A stretch of 10,532 nucleotides of DNA, from positions 1-10,532 of the forward strand of contig PWMO01000190.1 in the NCBI GenBank assembly GCA_003558175.1, given 5' to 3'. Every line of letters starts with the position of its first letter. Position 1 is the first letter of the stretch. This document shows positions 1 through 5,536 of the stretch, piece after piece. The notes under the pieces were generated by a model, which worked only from the letters and a program-made list of their open reading frames with translations, ran no database searches and was not told the DNA's origin. The position numbers and the translations under genes were made by a program. Origin of the DNA: Spirochaetaceae bacterium (GTDB lineage: Bacteria; Spirochaetota; Spirochaetia; DSM-27196; PWMO01).

Positions 1-1
1 A

Positions 2-1489
2 GAAAGGGGGCGCGATCAGACCGGCTGGCAGATCCAGCTCAATGTGCAGGCACCGGTCAGCGCAATGGCAATCGCAGTCAGCGAGTACGAGGTGACCGGG
101 CTGTTAATCGAGCTCTGCGACCCGCAGGGTGACCTGTTGCGCACAATCGAGTGGGACGCCAATGACGGGCCGCACAGTTACACCATTGTGGTACACCAGC
201 GGGGGCAGTACCAGATCAGCGTAACGCACTTCGGCGAGAAGAACGGCCGGACGGTAGAGGCGACAGAAAGCGCGGCGTTCAACATTCAGGTGATGCGGAT
301 CACGGTGATCGATATCGTACCCGGCGCAATCGGGGTGATCGGGATCGATCCTGGGGAAGTGGGGCCACAAGAGTACGACCTGACCGGTTACTGGGACGGC
401 TATCTGCTCATGAATGGCGACAACGGCGAATCGGATGGGCCATTCCTGTTCTACTTCCTGCAGACAGGCAATACTCTCGATGGCTTCAACACAACCGGTA
501 CCGTTGAGGGCTCAGTCGTGACGTTGTCGATCGGATCCAACGAAGAAGAAGCAGTCAAGTTCGAAGGCACGATCGAGGACAACGACTACTTCGCCGGCTC
601 ACTCGATTTCTACGGCGAGTTGGTCGCCGGAGAGTTCCGGCGCGTGGATGACCTGCTTCAGTTTGGAGCGCTGCAGCTGAGCGGTCTTGTGAACTTCCAG
701 AGTAACAAAGCACTGGGCGGAGAGGAGCCCGACTACACGGAGTACTTCCTGCGCTTTCAAATCAAGGCGGACAGCCTTGAAGGCGAAATTTGGTTCGATA
801 ACCATCACGGACTCGCCATCGAAGAGTATGAAGTGGTCGACACGTATCGCGAAGAAGCAGGAGAGGGCGAGGTAGCTGCGTTCTTCTTCGACTATTCAAC
901 GTGGGACGAGTTCCAGGCCGACGAAGGGATTCTGATCATCGACCAGTACAACCCGGATGGCGTTGTTTCCGGGTCGTTCGAGGTCTATTTCGAGGACTCG
1001 GACAACTGGCTTGGCGGCAGCTTCTCCCTCGACCAGCCGAGCGGCAACGGCGCCCAGGTGACCATCACCGGCGGCCAATGGAACGGCTTGCCTGTGGCAA
1101 CCGATACCACCGATGGGCTTTCCTGGAGCAGCGGCCAGGAATTCAACCACGGTCCGCGATACGTAGCGTTTGTTGACGAAAACCTGCTGGTATTTCTCTG
1201 GTTTCAGCCCGAGGCGGGGATGGCTGTGGGCAGCTTTGCGGTACCCGAGGAAATGGAAGTCTGGTTCGAATACGCACCCGAAGGCAGCCCGCTGATACAG
1301 GAGGAACACGCGCTCTCAGGAACCGTGGTGGTCCTGGAGTACGAGGAAGGCGTTGGAATGAAGGGGGTCTTCAGTAGCGACCCGGGTAGTGGCGTACCGC
1401 TTGCGTTCCCAAGCGGATTGCTTTCCGGCAGCTTCGACGTAACCTTTGAGCTCAACGATCGCGAGATCGTGCCAGGGGCCGACGATTGA
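2..1489 (+). CDS. Acidic beta-rich, probably exported protein, 5'-truncated by the window edge
   Basis: The frame is open from base 2 with no stop, so the true start lies outside the window. The GTG at 44 is only the first internal start-like codon, and the visible part is 495 codons. The first ~100 residues alternate hydrophobic and polar positions like an Ig-type beta domain. Next comes a segment opening with LTGYWDGYLLMNGD and containing FYFLQTGNTLDGF and GTVEGSVVTLSIG, the glycine-punctuated pattern of small beta-barrel or beta-sandwich domains. Later stretches repeat a G-S-F-x-V motif (GSFEVYFED, LSGSFDVTFEL). Asp and Glu are very abundant, and the only cysteine I see is in the Ig-like part. 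No catalytic motif is visible. Export as a lipoprotein or surface protein is inferred from composition; the signal peptide would be upstream. Its last ~20 codons and 3' flank recur in degraded form near 4941-5103. The family is not recognised. Confidence 0.75.
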   Translation, partial: ERGRDQTGWQIQLNVQAPVSAMAIAVSEYEVTGLLIELCDPQGDLLRTIEWDANDGPHSYTIVVHQRGQYQISVTHFGEKNGRTVEATESAAFNIQVMRITVIDIVPGAIGVIGIDPGEVGPQEYDLTGYWDGYLLMNGDNGESDGPFLFYFLQTGNTLDGFNTTGTVEGSVVTLSIGSNEEEAVKFEGTIEDNDYFAGSLDFYGELVAGEFRRVDDLLQFGALQLSGLVNFQSNKALGGEEPDYTEYFLRFQIKADSLEGEIWFDNHHGLAIEEYEVVDTYREEAGEGEVAAFFFDYSTWDEFQADEGILIIDQYNPDGVVSGSFEVYFEDSDNWLGGSFSLDQPSGNGAQVTITGGQWNGLPVATDTTDGLSWSSGQEFNHGPRYVAFVDENLLVFLWFQPEAGMAVGSFAVPEEMEVWFEYAPEGSPLIQEEHALSGTVVVLEYEEGVGMKGVFSSDPGSGVPLAFPSGLLSGSFDVTFELNDREIVPGADD

Positions 1490-1578
1490 CAACGGGATCC
1501 GGCATTTGAAGCGTGAGCCCGGGCAGCGCCTTCTCAGCGCACCGTCCGGGCTCGCGCCACAGACCAGGGGACCTGCGG
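1412..1578 (+). repeat. Direct repeat copy A: gene tail plus 3' hairpin
   Basis: This stretch covers the last ~25 codons of the first gene, its stop codon and about 90 bases beyond it. It matches 4941-5103 closely by eye, with a few substitutions, a short length difference around the stop codon, and a 2-base insertion in the other copy near the end. Similarity stops abruptly after the shared GACCAGGGGACCTGCGG. Because it crosses the stop codon, this is a segmental duplication and not just protein homology. Confidence 0.8.
1515..1553 (+). terminator. Hairpin after the first gene, possible terminator
   Basis: Perfect 8-bp arms GAGCCCGG (1515-1522) and CCGGGCTC (1546-1553) enclose a short inner GCGC/GCGC pairing. 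The hairpin begins 25 bases after the TGA at 1487-1489, where the gene faces a convergent operon. No T-run follows, so a classic intrinsic terminator is not shown. It could instead be a 3' stabilising structure or a REP-like element. The same hairpin occurs at 5038-5076. Confidence 0.5.
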
Positions 1579-1671
1579 GGCAACGCTACGTTCCCCGTGG
1601 CCGCAACGAACGCCATACCATCTTTGACCGCCGCTTCGCCGGGATTCGACCCCGATGGCTCAACTGATAAG

Positions 1672-2712
1672 TTACTGCGTTACGCCCTTCGGGAGACGTG
1701 TGTCCCTCTCCCGGCACAAACCAAATAGCCGCCGCGGCAGCGATTCGAGTTGGCGATCGGGAAGCAGGTGGTGCCACCAGGGTGGCAAGCGATCGGTCAG
1801 CAGTACCACGGCGGCAGATCGATTCAGCGCGTATGCCACCATGCTGTGCTGACCAAACGTCCCGCCGTTGTGCCAGGCGACCCGCCCCCACGGATCCTGG
1901 ACGCTGATCATCCAGCCGAGACCGATCTGTGTGTCTCGCGTCATTCTGGCCTGCGGCCGGGTAGTACGTTCCGCCAGCGACGCCCATGGTTGGCCGCACA
2001 GCCCCATGTGGGCGCGCAGAAACGTCATCATGTCCGCTCCGGTCGAACGCCAGACGCCGGCAGCCTCCATGCCCCGCCAGATGAAGGGCGGCACCGGACG
2101 ACCGCGGGAATCATGTCCCTGCATCAGGTGCCGCGCGTCGTAACGCCCGGGATCGAGATGGGTGTCGTGCATTCCCAGCGGATGCAGAAGCAGCTCATCT
2201 ACGGCGGCACCGTACGGCATCCCGCAAACATCACCCAGAATGCGACCCAGCAACGCCATGCCGACGTTGGAATAGCGTGCTTTACCCGCACCCTTGAACA
2301 CCGGCGGCAGTTGCTGGAGAAAGGCAATCAGATCATCCGGCTGGAACGCCTCGGCCAGCTGACGGCCCCGGCGCATCAGCTGCCAGTAGCCGATCGTGTT
2401 GCGCGGCAGACCCGATGTATGGCTGGCAAGCTGCTGCAGAGTTATGCGCTCGGCGCATGGCAGCTGCGGGTAGAAGCGTTTCACCGGATCGCTGACGCTC
2501 ACCTGCCGGCGTTGAACCAGAAGCGCCAGGAGCGTGGTAGTGAACAGTTTGCCGACGGAGCCGATCTCAAACACCGGAGTTTGCACCCCATCGGCGCTGC
2601 CGTGCCGCCAGAGCCACGGCTGATCGTTACAGACTATCCGCGCCTCAAGCGCACTCCGCGGCGACCGGGACAGGAAGTCCTGCATGACGCCAATAGCGGC
2701 TTCGGTATTCAT
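1672..2712 (-). CDS. Serine hydrolase, beta-lactamase / class C penicillin-binding family
   Basis: From the chosen ATG (2712-2710) the product is 346 residues. It has the full active-site set of the family: S-V-G-K near residue 52 (nucleophile Ser and general-base Lys), HTSGLP near 98-103, Y-S-N near 147-149, a G-x-W-R-S-T-G-A-D-M segment near 219-228, and H-N-G-G near 281-284 in place of the K-T-G box. This pattern fits AmpC-like esterases, D-aminopeptidases and peptidases more than a proven drug-resistance enzyme; the substrate cannot be told. No signal peptide is obvious at its start. The ATG overlaps the stop of the upstream gene as ATGA, implying translational coupling. A GTG seven codons earlier (2733) is an alternative start. 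The gene ends convergent to the first gene, 182 bp away. Confidence 0.88.
   Translation of the reverse strand: MNTEAAIGVMQDFLSRSPRSALEARIVCNDQPWLWRHGSADGVQTPVFEIGSVGKLFTTTLLALLVQRRQVSVSDPVKRFYPQLPCAERITLQQLASHTSGLPRNTIGYWQLMRRGRQLAEAFQPDDLIAFLQQLPPVFKGAGKARYSNVGMALLGRILGDVCGMPYGAAVDELLLHPLGMHDTHLDPGRYDARHLMQGHDSRGRPVPPFIWRGMEAAGVWRSTGADMMTFLRAHMGLCGQPWASLAERTTRPQARMTRDTQIGLGWMISVQDPWGRVAWHNGGTFGQHSMVAYALNRSAAVVLLTDRLPPWWHHLLPDRQLESLPRRLFGLCRERDTRLPKGVTQ
1701..1740. repeat. Short direct repeat, copy in the hydrolase 3' end
   Basis: About 40 bases sharing the core CCAAATAGCCGCCG and the flanking TGTCC and CCCGGCACAA with 4331-4370, apart from a few substitutions and one extra A here. On the minus strand it encodes the R-R-L-F-G segment near the C-terminus of the serine hydrolase. 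Confidence 0.55.
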
Positions 2713-4010
2713 GGCTCGCTTATCCGCTGCCACCCCGACCGGAACGCAAGCGGCTGCTCGAACGCCGCATCGGGCGCGGGTAGCTGAATCGTTCCTCTCC
2801 AGAGGTAGGTAGCCGGCCAGTGTCGGAACATCGGGACCACCCGGAAGAGCGCGCGGGCCATTGGCGGCGCGGGCCCCGGTGTCCAGCCGCCATCCGGTGC
2901 AATCTCCAGGTGAAGCTCTCCACCCTGGCGCACCACCTGCCAGCTACCCCTCACCGTCCCGACACTCGGCTGCGCCGTGATCCGGAACTCGCCGCTCACC
3001 TCAACCCCGTCAGCCAGGGCGAGCAGCTGCGGCAACGCAGGCGTGAACTCGACGATCACCTCGTGATCCCCCTCGCGCCGGGACATCCGCCGGATCTCGC
3101 GGAAGACGCCGTTCGCTTCGACGTGGTATCGCACGCCGTCGGCATCAGCAACGGCGGCACCCCCAGGCATGACGGGGCCGGGCTCGAGTATGCGGACCTT
3201 CGCTTCGGCATCCGGGTTCCAGGTAACGATAAAAGGGGCAGCCGAATAGCGCAGGAAGTGAACGGCGGTTCCGTCAAGGATGAGCGGGATGAAGTCGTTG
3301 CGGTGCGACCGCCCGTCGATCTCAATGAGGTACTCGGTGCCGGCGCGCCGCACGAAGTAGAATCCATCCACGTAGACCAGCGGAAGAGCCGGCGGATCGC
3401 TCGCGGCGCTGCCCATCGGCGCGAGCAGTCCGAAGGGGGTTCTCGGCCGCGGATCGGACTCGCGAACCACGAGGCGTACCGGTCTGTCCTTCAGGTCACG
3501 GAAGGAGATGTCCGCCTGTACGCCCCCAGGTCTCAACTCGAACAGGGCTTCGGGAAATGTCCGCTCCGCCATCATGTGCAGCCCGGTACCGGTAATCCCG
3601 TATGTGCGCGGATCAAGCTGCAGCCCGGCCTCGTGGAAGACGTCGACCTTCCCATCCACGCGCCAGCCGATGACCAGCAGTCCCCGGCCGTGAACGGCAT
3701 CGTCGAAGAACTGCGGCTCAAAGCCAACGTAGATAGAGTCGGGATCCTGGTCGAAGTTGATCAGAAGCAGGCCCTGCATGGGATCGGTCTGGAGGTGAAA
3801 CGGTGAGACAACCGGGATGCCGCCGGCGGCCGACGGGTCGATCGGGCCGCGGATGTAGATCGACTCGGGGTTGGGCGGCGCCTGCTCCCAGCCAGGCTCC
3901 CTGAATGGGCGCGTCAGGAAGAGGACAGCGGAAAAGAGCAGGACGATGACCACAACGCTCAGCGCCAACAGCCCTCGCCGGATGCGGAGACCTCCGCGTT
4001 TGGCTTTCAT
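2709..4010 (-). CDS. Membrane-anchored protein of unknown family, exported beta-rich domain
   Basis: The ATG at 4010-4008 was chosen because GGAG lies at 4020-4017, six bases upstream; the frame stays open to an ATG at 4130 but that extension looks non-coding. The 433-residue product starts with a basic stretch (K2, K4, R5, R9, R11, R12) followed by an uninterrupted hydrophobic segment at about residues 13-32, a signal anchor or uncleaved signal peptide placing the rest outside the cytoplasm. The remainder is soluble, Pro/Gly/Asp-rich and beta-like, with motifs such as GLLLINFDQD, YVDGFYFVRR and EYLIEIDGRSHRNDF. No cysteine follows the hydrophobic segment, so a lipobox is absent. I recognise no family or catalytic motif. 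The stop overlaps the hydrolase start by ATGA, so the two products are probably made together and may act in the same envelope process; that is inference. Confidence 0.8.
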   Translation of the reverse strand: MKAKRGGLRIRRGLLALSVVVIVLLFSAVLFLTRPFREPGWEQAPPNPESIYIRGPIDPSAAGGIPVVSPFHLQTDPMQGLLLINFDQDPDSIYVGFEPQFFDDAVHGRGLLVIGWRVDGKVDVFHEAGLQLDPRTYGITGTGLHMMAERTFPEALFELRPGGVQADISFRDLKDRPVRLVVRESDPRPRTPFGLLAPMGSAASDPPALPLVYVDGFYFVRRAGTEYLIEIDGRSHRNDFIPLILDGTAVHFLRYSAAPFIVTWNPDAEAKVRILEPGPVMPGGAAVADADGVRYHVEANGVFREIRRMSRREGDHEVIVEFTPALPQLLALADGVEVSGEFRITAQPSVGTVRGSWQVVRQGGELHLEIAPDGGWTPGPAPPMARALFRVVPMFRHWPATYLWRGTIQLPAPDAAFEQPLAFRSGWQRISEP

Positions 4011-4086
4011 CTCACACTCCATGGACTGAAACTTCCAACAGTCCTCACTTGATCTCCCATGCCCTCGCTCGCTGCCGTCCAACCGC

Positions 4087-4118
4087 ATCTTAGCAGAAAT
4101 TCCGGATCGATTCTTCAA
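4087..4118 (-). promoter_or_regulatory. Candidate promoter of the membrane protein/hydrolase operon
   Basis: On the minus strand an extended -10, TGCTAAGAT (4095-4087), lies about 75 bases before the ATG. A TTGAAG is present at 4118-4113 but the spacer is 20 bases, too long for a standard sigma-70 pair. The extended -10 may compensate. This is a weak call. Confidence 0.3.
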
Positions 4119-4330
4119 GAAAGGCCACAACTGCCGCAGCGCATGTCTGGCAGCGATGCGCGTAAGCGGCTGCCGAATGGTAGCTCGGCGTCATGGAACT
4201 CGTACAAAAGGTGGTGACAGTGCCGCTGCTCCTTCAGATGAAGCACCGTATCGAGGACATGATTCTCTCGGAACGCCTCGCGGCCAATGAGCAGGCACCG
4301 TCTTCGACTCAGATGGTGAAGTTCTACCAT

Positions 4331-4370
4331 TGTCCGTTTCCCGGCACAACCAAATAGCCGCCGACGGCGC
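4331..4370. repeat. Short direct repeat, intergenic copy
   Basis: Counterpart of 1701-1740, one base shorter in the CACAA(A)CC part. Read on the minus strand it gives R-R-L-F-G followed by a shifted frame, as expected of a decayed relic of a hydrolase-like C-terminus. Sequence on either side no longer matches convincingly. Confidence 0.55.
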
Positions 4371-4477
4371 CGTTATGGGCCTGCGAACCGCGGTCGGTGC
4401 TGCGCTTTCGCGAAATCTCGCCCTTGATTGCCGTTTCGCGGTTGCGCTCGCGGATGCCTTTTCCCATAATTCACGGC

Positions 4478-4506
4478 TTGACTGATAGCCCCGTGCAACA
4501 TATCAT
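4478..4506 (+). promoter_or_regulatory. Sigma-70 type promoter for the antitoxin
   Basis: TTGACT (4478-4483), a 17-base spacer and TATCAT (4501-4506) match the consensus at five of six bases each with ideal spacing. The region through 4526 is AT-rich, unlike its surroundings, and contains ATATCATT and ATATCAGG as near-direct repeats, a plausible operator because Phd/YefM antitoxins usually repress their own promoter. Operator function is inferred. Confidence 0.65.
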
Positions 4507-4515
4507 TATTATATC

Positions 4516-4521
4516 AGGAGG
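4516..4521 (+). promoter_or_regulatory. Strong ribosome binding site AGGAGG of the antitoxin
   Basis: A perfect AGGAGG stands five bases before the ATG at 4527. It is the best Shine-Dalgarno match in the window and fixes the antitoxin start. Confidence 0.85.
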
Positions 4522-4526
4522 TTATC

Positions 4527-4790
4527 ATGCCAATGATACGTCCCAGCGCAGATTTGCGTAATCGATACCTTGAGATTTCAGAGTATTGTCACAATCAAGG
4601 ACAGCCGGTTTTTATCACACGGAACGGCTCCGGTGATCTTGCTGTGATGAGTATCGAACTCTACGAAAAACTTACGAGTCGGCAGGAGTTATACGCCACC
4701 GTCGAGAAAGGAATCGACGATGAAACGGCCGGTCGTACCAGCCCGGCGACAGACGTGATCCGGCGAGCCAGAGAAAAGTATTTACTGTAA
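4527..4790 (+). CDS. Phd/YefM-family antitoxin, apparently orphan
   Basis: The 87-residue product has the typical layout. An N-terminal DNA-binding/dimerisation part runs from MIRPSADLRNRYLEIS through PVFITRNGSGDLAVMS, where the I-T-R-N-G and V-M-S landmarks of the YefM group are clear. It is followed by Y-E-K-L and a charged C-terminal tail (about residues 50-87) of the kind that wraps a RelE/YoeB/ParE toxin. It would neutralise a toxin and autorepress its operon through the promoter just upstream. Base composition is visibly less GC-rich than the flanking genes, suggesting acquisition by transfer. The partner gene should start at the overlapping ATG (4790), but only a few toxin-like codons remain there. 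It may be a leftover, or may act on a toxin elsewhere in the genome. Confidence 0.9.
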   Translation: MPMIRPSADLRNRYLEISEYCHNQGQPVFITRNGSGDLAVMSIELYEKLTSRQELYATVEKGIDDETAGRTSPATDVIRRAREKYLL

Positions 4791-4850
4791 TGTACGCGGT
4801 ACATTTCACCCGTAGGGGGTGCGGACGAATTCCTGGACTCATTTCACCCC
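4790..4850 (+). pseudogene. Decayed RelE/ParE-like toxin start
   Basis: An ATG overlaps the antitoxin stop by one base (TAATG), the usual arrangement in these operons. It opens with M-Y-A-V-H-F-T-R-R, a typical beta-1 strand start of RelE/ParE toxins, then hits a run of five G (4815-4819), after which the frame turns into unrelated Cys/Arg-rich sequence. Removing one G would restore R-R-G-A-D-E-F-L-D-S-F, which still looks toxin-like. Beyond about 4860 the sequence belongs to a different gene relic. The identification rests on about nine to twenty residues plus context. Confidence 0.45.
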
Positions 4851-4880
4851 GTCAAGCAGACCCGCACACGACAGTCGACC

Positions 4881-5012
4881 GGATACAGCCCCGAAGGCAG
4901 CGAGGGAATGTACGAAGACAGATCGGTGGCAGGAACCATGAGCGGATCGCTTGCCGGCAGCTCTGACGTAACCTTTGAGCTCAACGGTCGCGAGATCCCG
5001 GTCGGCCATTGA
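4881..5012 (+). pseudogene. Relic of the C-terminus of a paralogue of the first gene
   Basis: This frame, ending at TGA 5010-5012, encodes Y-S-P-E-G-S, then V-A-G-T, then SLAGSSDVTFELNGREI. These match the first gene's Y-A-P-E-G-S, L-S-G-T and LLSGSFDVTFELNDREI, with about 30 residues missing between the second and third blocks. No convincing start or ribosome binding site precedes it; an ATG at 4908 would give 34 codons. The frame is open all the way back to the antitoxin stop at 4788 and is in the same phase as the antitoxin. It is best read as the tail of a mostly deleted duplicate. Confidence 0.7.
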
Positions 5013-5103
5013 CAACCGTGCCCGGCATTTCAAGCGTGAGCCCGGACAGCGACTTCTCAGCGCACCGTCCGGGCTCGCGCCACACAGACCAGGGGACCTG
5101 CGG
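4941..5103 (+). repeat. Direct repeat copy B: gene tail plus 3' hairpin
   Basis: Second copy of the 1412-1578 segment, covering the relic's last codons, its stop and the downstream hairpin. Similarity is as strong after the stop codon as before it, which points to a DNA duplication that included the 3' flank. Confidence 0.8.
5038..5076 (+). terminator. Hairpin after the relic gene, same as at 1515-1553
   Basis: The arms GAGCCCGG (5038-5045) and CCGGGCTC (5069-5076) are identical to those after the first gene, with a nearly identical loop region. No T-run follows. Whether it still ends transcription from the antitoxin promoter is unknown. Confidence 0.45.
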
Positions 5104-5329
5104 CGCAAAGCCACCGAAGCTCTTGATCTCCTCAAGGTGCGTCTCGAGGAATCGAAACGGATTCGAGCGCCGCTTGCAGGGACCGCTCCGTTTACATAAT
5201 CTCCCGCCGACCGCGTGACGCGGAGAGTTCGGTGGTCACAGCGCGGTCACAGTCCAATTATGTGCACAGCGCTCGATGTCGGGTAGCTTGGGTATTGGTT
5301 ACACCGTGACGATTTACCGGGGCAGCAAA
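5104..5329. other. Spacer between the relic and the tRNA gene
   Basis: No gene is supported. Bases 5101-5199 (+) read like the end of a protein (K-A-T-E-A-L-D-L-L-K-V-R-L-E-E-S-K-R, stop TAA 5197-5199) but no start or family is visible; it may be a gene relic. GGTCACAG occurs twice, at 5234-5241 and 5245-5252, with an 11-base period. The upstream ACCGCGTGAC (5210-5219) can pair with parts of these, so a stem-loop or regulator site is possible. Confidence 0.35.
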
Positions 5330-5400
5330 AGCGGGCGAAGGGAGTCGAACCCTCGTCACGAGCTTGGGAAGCTCGGGTAATGCCGTTATACGACGCCCGC
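5330..5400 (-). tRNA. tRNA-Gly, anticodon CCC
   Basis: On the minus strand the acceptor arms GCGGGCG and CGCCCGC pair fully. The anticodon stem CGAGC/GCTCG encloses the seven-base loop TTCCCAA, giving anticodon CCC, which reads the glycine codon GGG. The T arm contains GGTTCGA closed by GAG-GG/CTCCC-type pairing. The base after the acceptor arm is T, the discriminator normal for bacterial glycine tRNAs. The 3' CCA is not encoded (TTTGCTGCC follows), so it must be added by the CCA-adding enzyme. It closely resembles the E. coli tRNA-Gly(CCC) as I remember it. The gene stands alone with its own promoter. Confidence 0.95.
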
Positions 5401-5435
5401 AAAGACTCTCTTCAGTTCACGATTGTTCACGGTCC

Positions 5436-5463
5436 AGTATACACATTTTGCCGCGGCTTTCAA
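5436..5463 (-). promoter_or_regulatory. Promoter of tRNA-Gly
   Basis: On the minus strand TTGAAA (5463-5458), a 16-base spacer and TATACT (5441-5436) form a good sigma-70 promoter. Transcription would begin about 28 bases before the mature 5' end of the tRNA, leaving a short leader for RNase P to remove. Confidence 0.65.
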
Positions 5464-5474
5464 GTTCCGTACCC

Positions 5475-5494
5475 CGCTGCGGCACGCCGCAGCG
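5475..5494 (-). terminator. GC-rich hairpin after the def-fmt-PASTA operon
   Basis: CGCTGCGGC (5475-5483) and GCCGCAGCG (5486-5494) form a near-perfect inverted repeat about 43 bases after the PASTA gene stop. It sits just before the -35 box of the tRNA promoter, well placed to keep operon transcription out of the tRNA gene. No T-run follows it, so its strength is uncertain. Confidence 0.45.
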
Positions 5495-5536
5495 CGCACG
5501 GGTGCGAACCGGCAGCTTCAGGGTGCAGACCGCGGA

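Larger units (their letters stand above)
4011..4477. other. Gene-poor stretch upstream of the antitoxin
   Basis: No gene is firmly supported here. The minus strand is open from 4372 to 4115 (an ATG at 4330 would give 71 residues, Cys/His/Arg-rich, family not recognised), and a 54-codon plus-strand frame runs 4193-4357 with no convincing ribosome binding site. Both overlap the short repeat at 4331-4370, so either may be a remnant. Small inverted arms GCGCAT/ATGCGC occur at 4139-4144 and 4156-4161. The rest shows nothing I can name. Confidence 0.4.

Noticed and set aside
1515..1553. Intrinsic terminator with high confidence
   Set aside because: The stem is good but no T-run follows it, so it was kept only as a possible terminator.
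2712..2733. GTG at 2733 as the hydrolase start
   Set aside because: It gives a 25-base overlap with the upstream gene and seven extra non-conserved residues; the ATG in the ATGA overlap is the simpler choice.
1750..3806. Two plus-strand open frames over 300 codons opposite the hydrolase and the membrane protein
   Set aside because: Both mirror well-supported minus-strand genes, are rich in Arg, His and Pro, and have no ribosome binding site or recognisable motif.
4011..4130. N-terminal extension of the membrane protein to the ATG at 4130
   Set aside because: The extension is Cys/Ser/Arg-rich, would put 40 residues before the signal anchor, and the ATG at 4010 has GGAG at proper distance.
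1412..5103. Integron cassette array with attC sites (antitoxin genes and repeated hairpins)
   Set aside because: The hairpin repeats lack convincing GTTRRRY/RYYYAAC core sites, the genes face both ways, and no integrase is present.
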